Shown: positions 34,533-44,900 of the stretch, one piece after another
Position numbering within the stretch: position 1 is the stretch's first letter
Layout of the letters: each line of letters begins with the position of its first letter
Assembly (NCBI GenBank): GCA_932521035.1
Contig: OW051494.1
Location: 2,466,001-2,530,000 of the forward strand
Length of the DNA: 64,000 nt
From: Oscheius dolichura
Lineage: Eukaryota > Nematoda > Chromadorea > Rhabditida > Rhabditidae
Direction of reading: 5' to 3'
Program-made: the position numbers and the translations under genes
The notes under the pieces: generated by a model
The model's database searches: none
What the model was told of the DNA's origin: nothing
Seen by the model: the letters and a program-made list of their open reading frames with translations, nothing else

Positions 34533-36291
34533 CCACCCGCTTCAATTGGTGAAAATGAGTCAGGAAGCAGGTTATCCTCCTCCAGGCGCTATGACAGCTG
34601 AGAGGGACAGAGGCAGAGAGGGAGAGGTGAACGGCGTACGTACCATATGCTGATTTATTTGCAACATTTGTCTACACGCAACAATTTATGACTGGCAAAT
34701 GCAGACGCGGACACAATTCATATGAGAGGGCAATTTGTGACCCGGCCCCTTCCTGGGGTTGTCTCTCTCTGTCTTTTTTACTAGTCGTAGTCGAAGAGTC
34801 GTAGCCATGACAGATCCACGGAAAAGAATGGAGGACCTAATCTCAAGGGCCAATCGGCAAGAGGAATAATATTTACAGCCATCCGTGAGAGACGGACAGA
34901 CAGAGAATCGGTCCCGGCTAATTTACGAGCCGCGATAGGACACAAACGGGAGGATGAGCAGCCGATGAAGTGGATACGATGCCCGGGAGGGGAGGATTCT
35001 CTGGAAGGAACAAGTCGGGACACTGGGGCTAGATTTGACTAAAAATGAGAAACTTGGCAGAAACTGCAATTTCCCTGCTCTCATCTCAGACCGCCGTCCG
35101 GGGTCGTCCTCTCCTGTGGCCTCATTCGTTTAGGTTTAGGATCAGGTCAACCGTCGGTCATCGGATGGTATCTTCTGACCTCAGATATCCAGAGGCGCTT
35201 TAGGGCATTTTAATGCTGATTTTGAAACGGAAAAACTGTCGGGCATCAGTCCTCCCCAGTCCCTTTTTGAAATGGCTCGCTAATGGACTGTATATTGGCA
35301 GACATAGGACCACTGGTCGGCAACGCAGGCAGAAAAAGGGAACACATCTTGTTAGTCATGTAACTATGGGAAAACAAGTTTGAAAATAAGCCGTAGTCGA
35401 AGAAAGTTCAAAATTGTTCTGAGCTCTCTCCCACTGGGAGAATTTCCGCAGTGGGCGCCCTCAGTGCGGCAGAGGCAGGCCAAGGACGGTACACATGATG
35501 ATTGCGCGTTTTTCTCCTTTTAACAGCCAAGTAGCTGAGCCCGTATTTCGGAGAGTTTATTTCAAGCATTGGGAGGTGCTTACATACAGCAGCCACGTAG
35601 CCTAAAGTCCGGCATTGCTTGGGGGAAGGGTGCCTTCGCCCTGCCCTCATCCTCCCCCCGGCTACCGTACTCCTGTTCTTCTTCTTTGTGACTAATGAAC
35701 CGTCACTTTTTCTCCTTCCCCTCTCCTCTCCTCGTCTTCTGATCCAAGCGAGAGACATGCCTAAAAGTTGTGTCTTTCTCTCTCCTCTCCTCCTCGTCCG
35801 ACACAAATACATAAATCTCGGTGCGGCTGCCATGTGTCAGTATTGGGGCGTCTTCTGGCGCTCGACCGGCGAAATATACACGTCGTAAAGATAATCGTTA
35901 TGGGCCATCGGAGGGGGTCGGCCACTGTGTCGAAGATTTACAGAGAGGAACATTGGCAACTAATTATCATCAGACTAGAAGGAACACAACAAGGCAACCG
36001 AGGTGGCCGACGGGGCAGGAGACGAGACGTGGGAGATGAGCGCCACAACAAGATACGAAAAGAAGACAGGTGGAGACACAGTTAGAAAGCTTGAGAAGCC
36101 ACAGCAAGGAGTTCGAGGAAGACAACAAGAAGAAGGACGAGCGTCGTGTAGGCGACCGAGGAGGACGAGGCGTGGGAGACGGGCGCCACAAGAAGATACG
36201 AAAGGAAGACGCTATAAGAAAAGCGCACAAGAACTAAAAAAACGAACAAGAAAGAAGACAAGAAATGGTGGCTCAATAATTTATTCCGGGC

Positions 36292-36669
36292 CTAAAATCT
36301 AAGCCTCGTGAACTGTCCGAGTGCATTGCGACGACGCCCGGTGACGTCGGTGAAGCTCCTGCTGCGCCTCCTGGGCACACGCCTCTTGGGCAGGGGAAGA
36401 GCAGCGGCGGCTACCCTCGGAGCAGCGACAGCCGGCTGGTTGCGACGGGCAGCAGGAGGAGGAGTAGGGTTCCTGGCCGGACGACGGCCGCCGGCGGCTG
36501 GTGGAGCACTGGCTTCGGCGAAGGAGACACGGCGACCGGTCGAGGCCGAACGGGTGCTGCTGCTCCTGGCGTTGTGGCGCGAACGACTGCGGCTACCGGC
36601 CGAGGAAGTCAACTGACGGCGCGCGGGTGCCTGGCGGGCGGCAGGTTGAGCTTGTTGGCGACGAGCCAT
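36292..36669 (-). CDS. Arg/Ser-rich basic protein (sperm nuclear basic-like)
   Basis: Intronless gene of 125 codons with a complete promoter-to-poly(A) layout: TATATAAGCC about 45 bp upstream of ATG, and AATAAA about 7 bp after the stop. The product is very basic, low in hydrophobics and rich in Arg, Ser, Ala and Pro (SRSRSRHNARSSSTRSAS). It contains RVSF in TGRRVSFAEA, which matches both a PP1-docking RVxF motif and a basophilic kinase site, and a likely NLS/basic cluster PKRRVPRRRSRSF. The C-terminus is GRRRNALGQFTRLRF. Small intronless Arg/Ser proteins in nematodes often are sperm chromatin or other DNA-binding proteins, which is my best guess; no homolog is recognised. An SR-type or other intrinsically disordered protein is the alternative. 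Confidence 0.65.
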   Translation of the reverse strand: MARRQQAQPAARQAPARRQLTSSAGSRSRSRHNARSSSTRSASTGRRVSFAEASAPPAAGGRRPARNPTPPPAARRNQPAVAAPRVAAAALPLPKRRVPRRRSRSFTDVTGRRRNALGQFTRLRF

Positions 36670-36711
36670 GGACGAGTAGCTGGCTAATATGACCAGAGAC
36701 TGGCAGCGACC

Positions 36712-36721
36712 GGCTTATATA
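36712..36721 (-). promoter_or_regulatory. TATA box of the basic protein gene
   Basis: Minus-strand TATATAAGCC, about 45 bases upstream of the ATG at 36669, so a transcription start about 30 bp downstream would leave a short 5' leader. Confidence 0.6.
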
Positions 36722-36916
36722 CCTATTTTGTAATCCCTTCTGGGTAGTCAAATTGTCTGACTGTACAGAAAAGGGAGAGAAGCCGACTGAAAAATCAGGA
36801 ATTGACCAGAAATGGTTGGTAAAGAAGCCGAACCCAAGCGTTTAGAAAATCTAAAGCAGAGGCCAGCTCCCTTCTAATGTTGGCTTCAAAGCGAAACAGT
36901 TAGATTACAGTATGAT

Positions 36917-37115
36917 TTATTGCAGGAGGCATTTTGGGATACGCCACGAAAGGATCTTCTCCAGCCGGATCCTTATTGCCTCGTAATCGTCCAGATTTTC
37001 CATGACGTATCCATATAGAGCCGCTTCACTGTGCCATATTCCCTTGGGCAAAGTGAAGTCACTGTACCACAGGCTCACAACAGCGCGGAGAACTTTCTTC
37101 GAGATCCTGCAGTTA
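36917..37115 (-). pseudogene. F-box paralog, isolated last exon
   Basis: Reads CNCRISKKVLRAVVSLWYSD, then LDDYEAIRIRLEKIL, and a stop at 36917. It matches the last exons of the F-box genes at 18205 and 48737 and of the fragment at 37518 (W..DF, and N..DY.AIR.RLE). No preceding exons of the family are found next to it, so it is a 5'-truncated remnant. It lies just 3' of the next fragment in the same direction, consistent with tandem duplication followed by loss. Confidence 0.6.
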
Positions 37116-37118
37116 CAG

Positions 37119-37145
37119 TCTTTTCCTGTAACTTACAGGAAAAGA
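37119..37145. repeat. Perfect 27-bp palindrome
   Basis: TCTTTTCCTGTAA, a single C, then its exact inverse. It lies immediately upstream of the F-box remnant exon. Function unknown; it could form a hairpin. Confidence 0.85.
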
Positions 37146-37517
37146 AGCTAGCTGGAAGGAAGAGAGAGAGATATCTGGGCTTCGAAAATGAGACCACCTT
37201 TTCCAGAATTTTCACGATGATTTAGAGAGGGAGCTGGTAGAGAGGAAAGACTGACATCTCTATTGAACTGGAGGGTAAGAGACGATGGCGAATGATTTCA
37301 ATGGGATCGAACGCGGAGCGAAAAGCGAAAAAATGATCAGGAGATAGAGATAATATTGATTTGTGTGGGGAGCAGACTTGCACGAGATGAAGGTTTTGAA
37401 AAGCGAGACGAAACGAGACGAGATCACATGCAACCCTGGTGTGGAGTACTCTATTGATTAGAGCTACAGTATGACGTATTAAATGCCTTATTGGGCGATA
37501 AATAGACGATATATTAC

Positions 37518-38160
37518 TTATATTCTCGCTTCCAAGTGTTTCCTTATAGCGTAATAGTTGTCCACATTCGCCACGACGTGACTGAGCCCAGTCTTGTTGC
37601 ACAATTTTCCTCTGGGCACAAAGAAGTCTCGCAGCCACTGGTCGACAACGGTGTGAAGATCTTCCTTCGAAGTTCTCCGGACGATACAGAAATGCTGAAA
37701 AAAAGAACAGTATAACAGATTGGATTCAGTCACTGCCTTCCCCCTCTTCAGATGTCCAGTCAGTGTGATGAAATAGCTCGGAGTGTTGACGATGAAGCCC
37801 ATGTTTCTTTTAAACTGAAACCGACTTTTCTAGACGAGTAGAATGTCTGCTTTTACCCGGTCATCTCGCCCTCGAATTCGCCATTTCTCCAGGTCTAGCT
37901 TTTCGATTTCATTCGGTGAAAGGAGAACGGGCAATTGGAAATGCTTCAAAATTGGATTGGGATGGGAGAGCAGGTACTGAAAAGGGGCAGTCGAGAAAGA
38001 AGATGACCAAATTGAAACCTGAAGGAGGGGGACCAGTGAAGGCATTGTCTGGTCGTCGACGACGTCTATCTGGATCGACTCATACTGGGACAAGACCTCG
38101 ACATAATCATCACCTGGCAAGCAGTCACACTTCACGATGTGAACAGTCTTACAACCCTGA
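37518..38160 (-). pseudogene. F-box paralog, 5'-truncated
   Basis: Four exons on the minus strand: GCKTVHIVKCDCLPGDDYVE ... SIQIDVV ... PSLVPLLQ; then NPILKHFQLPV with SPNEIEKLDLEKWRI; then FIVNTPSYFITLTG; then CIVRRTSKEDLHTVVDQWLR ... NYYAIRKHLEARI and a stop at 37518. Each exon aligns with the matching exon of the intact genes (for example FIVDTPTHFITLTG in the spacer gene), with the same intron positions and no stops. Everything 5' of about 38160, including the F-box, is missing and the sequence passes into the GC-rich tandem repeat. It is probably a pseudogene unless a distant start exon exists. Confidence 0.65.
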
Positions 38161-38289
38161 AAAAGTTCTGATCTAGAGAGGGGATCCCATTGTTTCTATG
38201 TGTTCTCCATTGGGAAATGACTAGCCTGTGACAGATCCCGTATAATGTCTACTTTTTTTTAAATAAAAAAGTGCCTTATGTAACAGTAC

Positions 38290-40150
38290 GTTTTTTTGAG
38301 CTCGGGAGTCGAGAGTAGGCTCATTCGAACCGATAATTTTTGCTCGCCATCGTTTGCTATCTTAAAAAATTTGGGAGTGAAGGCGTGAGGAGGAAGCGAG
38401 CCTCAAAGTTTCGAAAAATAGCACAACGTTTTTTGAGTTAGCGCGATGGGAGTAGTGTCATTCGATGGCGCTTCTCGGCGTATTGGCGGTTTATTCTTGG
38501 TTAAGCTCTGGCGCGTAACAGTGACGAATCGACAGCACTTTACCAAAGTTAAGCCCTTTTCCCATAGCCAGCCGGGTTTGGTCAGCCAGCGGTCAAAAAT
38601 GGTTTCGCTTTTAGTTTTGTCAAAGCCTGGGATTTCGACCAAAACCAATGGAACGGGGGAGACTGTAACGCGGGGCCTTGACCAACACAAAACGGGGCGT
38701 TGGCCGGCCGAAGGCCCCGCGTTACAGTCTCCCCTTCAATAAAACTGGGTAAATTCACAGTAAAACTGGGCTCTTCTAGTCACTTGGCTATAATAAAAGG
38801 CGATATGTGACCGGAACTTTTTTTTGAGCTGAGAAGTTGAGAGTAGGCTCATTCGAACCGATAATTTTTTCTGCGTACGACTGCACTTTTAGATTTTTTT
38901 GAAAGTGAGGGAGTGAGGAGGAAGCGAGCTTTTAAATTTCCAAAATTGACACACGTTTTTTTGAGCTAGCGTGACGAGAGTAGGCTCATTCGACGACGCT
39001 TCTTCGCATATTGGCGGTTTATTTTTTGCTAAGCTCTGGCGCGTAACGGTGACGAATCGACAGCACTTTACCAAAGTTAAGCCCTTTTTCCATAGCCAGC
39101 CGGGTTTGGTCAGCCTATGGTTAAAATGGTCTGGGATTTGTCAAAGCCGGGGATCTCGACCAAAACCAACGGAACGGGGGAGACCCCAGCGCGGAGCCTC
39201 CGCCAACACAAAACGGGGGCGTCGGCCGGCCGCCGGCCGGCCAAGGCGCCCCTTCACAATAAAACTGGGCAAATCTAGGGGAGATTCTAACGCGGAGCCT
39301 AGACCCACGCCTACAACCCCCGCGTCGGCGGCCGCCGGCCGCCGTAGGCGCGGGGTGAGCCTGAAACGCGAGCCTAGGCTCTTGCCCGCGAGCATAACTG
39401 GGTGAACCTAAGCGTAACAGTGACGAATCGACAGCACACTTTACCAAAGTTAAGCCCTTTTTCCATAGCCAGCCGGATTTGGTCAGCTAGCGGTCAAACA
39501 TGGTTTTGCTTTTCTTTTGTAAAGTTCTGTAATTCTGACCAAAACCAATGGAACGGAGTAGACCCCAGCGCGGAGCCTCCGCCAACACGAATCGGGGGCG
39601 TCGGCCGGCCGCCGGCCGGCCAAGGCGCCCCTTCCACAAGGACGTCTTCCATAAAAACTGGGCACTTCTAGTCTAACTTTCTATAATAAAAGACGTTATG
39701 TAACCGACCCCTTTTTTTGAGTGAGAAAATTGAGAGTAGGCTCATTCGAACCGATAATTTTTGTTGCGCACGACTGCACTTTTAGATTTTTTTATAAGTG
39801 AGGTAGTGAGGAGGAAGCGAGCTTTTAAATTTCAAAAAATGTTACATCTTTTGTTGAGCTAGCGCGACGAGAGTAGGCTCATTCGACGGCGCTTCTTGGC
39901 GTATTGGCGGTTTATTTTTTGCTAAGCTCTGGAGCGTAACAGTGAGGAATCGACAGCACTTTACCAAAGTTAAGTCCTTTTCTATAGCCAGCGGTCAGAA
40001 TGGCCAAGCTTTTCATTTTGTCAAAGCCGGAGATTTCGACCAAACCAAAGGGCACCGGAGACTCTAACGCGGAGCCTCCGCCAACACAAAACGGGGGCGT
40101 CGGACGGCCGTTGGCCGGCCAAGGCGCCCCTCATAAATACTGGGCTCTTC
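38290..40150. repeat. GC-rich tandem repeat, unit about 530 bp
   Basis: Three to four degenerate copies of a composite unit. GAGTAGGCTCATTCGAACCG recurs near 38312, 38841 and 39734; the segment containing GGCGTATTGGCGGTTTATT recurs near 38478, 39010 and 39900; GACGAATCGACAGCACTTTA recurs four times; GGCCGGCCGCCGGCCGGCC-type palindromes occur near 39215 and 39596. A 25-bp perfect inverted repeat (GGGGAGACTGTAACGCGGGG) occurs at 38658-38735. No coding potential is evident. It looks like a young satellite or a decayed composite element. Confidence 0.8.
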
Positions 40151-40165
40151 TAGAGAGTTGTTAAA

Positions 40166-40330
40166 GGCGCCCCTGGGAAGCCAGGCCACCCGGGAGCTGA
40201 CGGACATCCTGGAGAGCAAGGGCCGCCAGGGCCACCAGGGATGGCAGGAGGCCGCGGGATTTGTCCAAAATACTGCGCCATCGACGGAGGAGTATTTTTT
40301 GAAGACGGAACACGGCGACGGAAGCGATAA
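40166..40330 (+). pseudogene. Cuticle collagen, C-terminal fragment
   Basis: Reads GAPGKPGHPGADGHPGEQG, more Gly-X-Y triplets (PPGPPGMAGGRG), then the classic nematode cuticle collagen ending GICPKYCAIDGGVFFEDGTR and a stop at 40328-40330. The N-terminal cuticle domain and most of the Gly-X-Y repeat are missing; upstream lies the tandem repeat. It is therefore a 5'-truncated gene fragment, presumably not functional. Confidence 0.85.
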
Positions 40331-40466
40331 CTGTACAAAATGAAGAGTTCTTTTACTCCCCAAAAGATTCTTCTTTCCAAAATTTCCGCCATTGCTGGTC
40401 AAAATCTTCCTGTCCAGAATAGAAGTCAGTTCTGGTTCGCTTCTCCAACTGGACGGCTGCTTCCCC

Positions 40467-40537
40467 TCTCTTTTCTACTACCGAAGAATGGCTCGACTTT
40501 TGCCTGGACTGGACGAGCGCCGCCACTTGGAGAAGGA
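40467..40537. repeat. 71-bp duplicate of left-arm sequence
   Basis: This segment, just outside the palindrome, matches 41002-41072 inside the left arm (and its mirror in the right arm). It starts TCTCTTTTCTACTACCGAAG and ends CACTTGGAGAAGGA. It is followed by an A/G-rich tract and then the palindrome edge at 40581, suggesting that it took part in the rearrangement. Confidence 0.85.
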
Positions 40538-40777
40538 GAAAAAAAGGAAATAAAGGAAAAAAAAATGAAGGAAAAAAAAAGGAAATAGACTCTACATTTC
40601 TGCACGAATTCCAAAATCTTGGTGAAATCTGTAGGATTGAGGGGTTTTCGAAGATAAAAATTGGGATATTCCGTTTCTGCTGGAGAATTTCCCATTGTAC
40701 AAAGGTGGAGAAATATGAAACTTTCGTATTTTCTATCCCTGCAAGGTTCTAATTTTATGGAACGCTGTTCCAAACTT

Positions 40778-41218
40778 TTACCGAGTACTCTCTCCAACTA
40801 GCGGAGATTGTAATTGTTTTCTTTCAGTGGACCGAGATTCCGGGACGTTTTTCGCAGCTATTGGTTGCTTCTCTTCTGCCAAATGAAAATCTGTGAATTG
40901 TGGTTCAACTCCAGAAACTGGCAAAAGGCCTTCTTCCATTTTAGACATCAATTTAAAGTGTTCCACTATGTCTTGCCTCTCCTTAACAATACCGTACAGT
41001 TTCTCTTTTCTACTACCGAAGAATGGCTCGACTTTTGCCTGGACTGGACGAGCGCCGCCACTTGGAGAAGGAACCCAGCTGGAGGACAACTCTACTCGCT
41101 TCGACTCGCCGCTCACTAACACCTCGAAGAAACTCTCGTTTACTCGCTTCTTCGAGGAAATGGAACAACTCTCCACAATACAGTTCGAAGATAATAGTCC
41201 CTTCGTATTATATCTCAA
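40778..41218 (-). pseudogene. Chimeric kinase-linker fragment (left copy)
   Basis: An open frame made of pieces: an unidentified start (RYNTKGLLSSNCIVES...), a segment ending PSGGARPVQAKVEPFFGSRK, then 198 bp (40804-41001) that duplicate 44193-44390, the linker after the first kinase domain of the neighbouring kinase-kelch gene (LYGIVKERQDIVEHF; ESRSTERKQLQS). No kinase core is present. Its mirror is at 57592-58032, where it runs into the kinase-like gene at 58013-59539. Best read as duplicated debris, possibly an exon of that gene. Confidence 0.55.
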
Positions 41219-41961
41219 TAAATTTCCATCAAAAGGAAAATAAACATGGATTTCCTTTGAATTTGTTTTCTACAAATGGAGAAAAAGTATCTCTCTTCTC
41301 TGGATTTGTAAGCCGGGAAGTCAGCCAAATTCAAAAATCCTTTTGTGTGGAGAGCTCATCGAGACTTACCGTACAAATTTAACAAAACATGTCAACGATC
41401 TCTTTTTGCCTTTTTCTCTTCTAATTTTTTGTTTCTTTTTGTCGCCTGGTTACTTTCGAAATTGTCTTCTTCCCCTTTTTATATTTTTCCTTCTTATATC
41501 CGCCCCCTCGCCCCCAACTTTTCACGTGATTTTTCCTTCCTTTATGGGTTCAATTTTATATGTTGCTGAAGAAGAATAAAGTTGGTTTTTATCAACACGA
41601 TTGAAGAATTCAATAGCGCCACTGAAATTTACCAGGGAATGGCACGAACCTGTTATCAGGTCCAGATGTGCCACCTACATCGTGTCACCGAGTTATGAGG
41701 GTCGGAAGTTTGAAAATAAGGTTGGCGTTTGGGTATTTTCCTGTAAAACCCCTTTTATTAGGCAAAAAAGGCAAATCGAACCCCTCGTGAGCTAATAGCA
41801 AGGTCGTACCATTCTCTAGTTAGACAAAATGTGCAAGGTCTCGTGATTCACTTAGTTTTTTTCTTTTTGTCGAGAAAGACGTCCCCCTCTTTCTTTTTTT
41901 TATACTCCCCCAAAAAATATCCTGTCAATTTCGATAGGATCCCTCGAATTATTTATTGCTT
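41219..41961. other. Noncoding stretch 3' of the kinase-kelch gene (left)
   Basis: About 740 bp, T-rich, including the 3' end of the kinase-kelch gene. No gene is recognised. The mirror is 56849-57591. Confidence 0.4.
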
Positions 41962-44900
41962 TTAATCGACCGGATAAGAAGAAAGACGATCCGCGAACTC
42001 TTGAGGTACGAGAACAGCAGACGGAGGGAGATCATATTCCAGCGCTAGAGGGAAAGAGGGACTAACACGCCAATTGATTCCGTTAAATATTTCCACATCG
42101 GTATCCCTATCATTATCCCAGCCAATTGTAATGATTTCTCGACCAAGAACTGCTGCAACAGAAACAAAACTAGGGGAGGTTAAGGGCGACAACTCTTTCC
42201 ACTGTCCATTTTCCTCAAATGGATCCAATTCCAGAACTGTGGTAGTCTTTCCTTCTCCATCCCAACCTCCTATTACAACCAGCTTATTTCTATAACAAAC
42301 GAAGGAATGGTCATATCGAGGTGTTGGCATATCCGTCAGTTCAGTCCACACTCCACTCTCAGGATCGAAACATTCAACACTTTTCAATCTGGCATAACCA
42401 TCATCTCCTATTCCTCCACAAATATATATTTTCCTGTTACAGACGGCTGCCGATACATCAGATCTGCCATATTTCATGTCTCTAAAATCTCTTATTAGCC
42501 GAAAGATAATCAACACGATGTAGGTCCTCCTTTATAAAGATAACTTACGGCATCCGTGTCCATTTATCCTCCTTCGGATCATATCGTTCCACACTTTTTA
42601 GTACTTCTTCTCTGTCCATATTCCATCCTCCAAATACCCAAATGTATCCATTCCATTCCAAGCAACTATTATTAATATCTCCTCGTCTCTCATTCATATC
42701 AGCCAGTTGTTTCCATTCCATATTTTTGTCCAATTTGGATAATGACTTGTTACAGTTGATTATATAGAGTTCATCATCGAGATAAACAACACCAACAGGT
42801 AGGCGAGGAAGTTCCATTCGTGAAACAGTCCAAGTGGATGCTTTCCGATTCCATATTGTCATCTTGTTAACACCGCCTGCTCCCACGACCAAAATCTAAA
42901 AAAGCGGAGCCCATTTTCTTTTGTAACACGCAAATTTTCACCTACCGTCTGTTCGAATTTCGGTACAAAGTTTATGATTTCCTGGATCGACGGAGAAATG
43001 TTTCTTTGCCAGCATCTTAAAAATATTTTTATAGAATTGTCCAACAAACAAAGAAAACGAAATAAGGTTAGTCTTGTAGGCCTTATCAGCCCCAAGCTTC
43101 ATATTTCTACACCAACCTTTTCACAAAATTCCACGAATCCTCGCTCATTTCTTCAATATCTATAGGCAGTTCTATACCATCATTTCCAACTTGTAGATGT
43201 TCCGAAGGGTACCTACTTTTATATTGTACACTGATCAAATAAAATCAACTGACTTCCGGCATATAATTTCCCATATTGTTACTCCAAATGAATAAACATC
43301 AGCTGGAACACCGTAATCCTTTGATGTTCTTACTTCCGGAGCCATGTAGGGGTCGGTGCCTTTATGACTGGAAAAACAACATTACTGGGAAAAGAAGTGT
43401 CGTTTACCCGGAAGTATTTTTGAGAAAAATATTCCTAGCCAGGCCAAAATTAGCCAGTTTTAAATGAGTTCTTGTTGCTAGAAGGATGCTAAAAACGAGT
43501 ATTAATAAACAGAGAAAATGTATACTTTCGGGGCTTGACGTCTCTGTGAAGTATTCCATTTTCATGTAGATATTGTAGACCGGAACCGATTTGTTCGATC
43601 CACAAGACGATTAACTTCATGTCATAATGTTTGGAGACATCGTGGATTTCTGTTGAGTTGCTTTGAAATTTAAATAAATAAAGGATAACCGTTATGAAGA
43701 CTGCCGAGTTCCATATATTCCATCACGTATCCCGTATATATTGGTTTTTTTATAGAGTTGCCTTTATTTATTACCTCTCCATCCCAAATTACTCCGAATA
43801 ATTCAACAATATTTGGATGGGTGTGCTGGAAATTTAAATGTAAACAATTTATAAGACGCGAGATGAGATATGCCAATTCTAATATCTTTTACCGTTTTCA
43901 ATATTTCAATTTCTCTTTCAGATCCTATATCCGTTATGTTGAACTTTTTCACAGCGACAATTCTAAATAGGTATATTTTGAGACAGAAAATACTCACCGT
44001 TTCGTTCTAGTGGTTCCCTTTATAACTGATCCTTTCCAAACCGAGCCACCTCCTCCCTGATCCGCCAATTCTGGGTTTTTGATGTCACTCCAACGATAGT
44101 AGGGCACACCTATAGTACGAGATTAGAAAGAAATGGGAAAGCAACGCTACCATCTGGGGTGTATTTTACCGAGGAAAGGACACTCCCCATAAGAGATTGT
44201 AATTGTTTTCTTTCAGTGGACCGAGATTCCGGGACGTTTTTCGCAGCTATTGGTTGCTTCTCTTCTGCCAAATGAAAATCTGTGAATTGTGGTTCAACTC
44301 CAGAAACTGGCAAAAGGCCTTCTTCCATTTTAGACATCAATTTAAAGTGTTCCACTATGTCTTGCCTCTCCTTAACAATACCGTACAGTTCGTCTATATT
44401 GGGCCTTTGGCTTGGCTCGGTTGCAAGGCATCTGTACCCATGTTTAAAGGATTTAGGGCATCTTAGGCTCACAATGCGGGTGACCGCTTTATCTCCTCGA
44501 TAGCGGACATCCTTTTCCTATTGACCGCTTCAATGTTTGCACAACCTTCCTCAAAAGACATTTGCTCCCATTTATCAGCATCAAATGGTTGTCTAAATCA
44601 AATCTGGTTGAGTTGAACAGTTGTGTTGGGTCTCATAGATGCCCCCAAAGTGGGGAAACCATCTAATTCCACAATAGGTTCTCCCGCAATCAAGCACTGA
44701 AGGGGCAATCTCTAGTGTAAGCCTACTTTTCAGAGGATATGAACATCGCAGTTAGTACAAGACTGTAGATATCTCCGGCTAAACTGCTGGTGTTGTATTT
44801 TATAACCTCCAGAGGACAGTAGACGGCTGACCCAATTCTGAAACATGAATCTCTCTGGCTGAAAAATGTCTCACCGATAAAAAGGATAATGTGAACTGTC

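Larger units (their letters stand above)
32909..36291. other. Noncoding region 3' of lin-39
   Basis: 3.4 kb with no supportable gene. An A/T-rich stretch soon after the stop probably holds the lin-39 3' UTR. It contains direct repeats of ACAAGGT (33061-33125), a CT-rich stretch (33150-33190), a foldback copy (34435-34532), and a purine-rich stretch near 35960-36230 with two imperfect copies of a roughly 65-bp unit (about 36000-36065 and 36150-36215) that happens to read as Arg/Lys-rich frames. Confidence 0.45.

Noticed and set aside
36003-36302. Plus-strand Arg/Lys-rich frame resembling a basic protein
   Set aside because: It overlaps the end of the intronless basic protein gene on the other strand and owes its composition to purine-rich repeats; kept only as a note.
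40150-40392. Minus-strand Pro/Gly-rich frame resembling collagen
   Set aside because: It is the antisense shadow of the real collagen end on the plus strand, which has the diagnostic GICPKYCAIDGGVFFEDGT tail.
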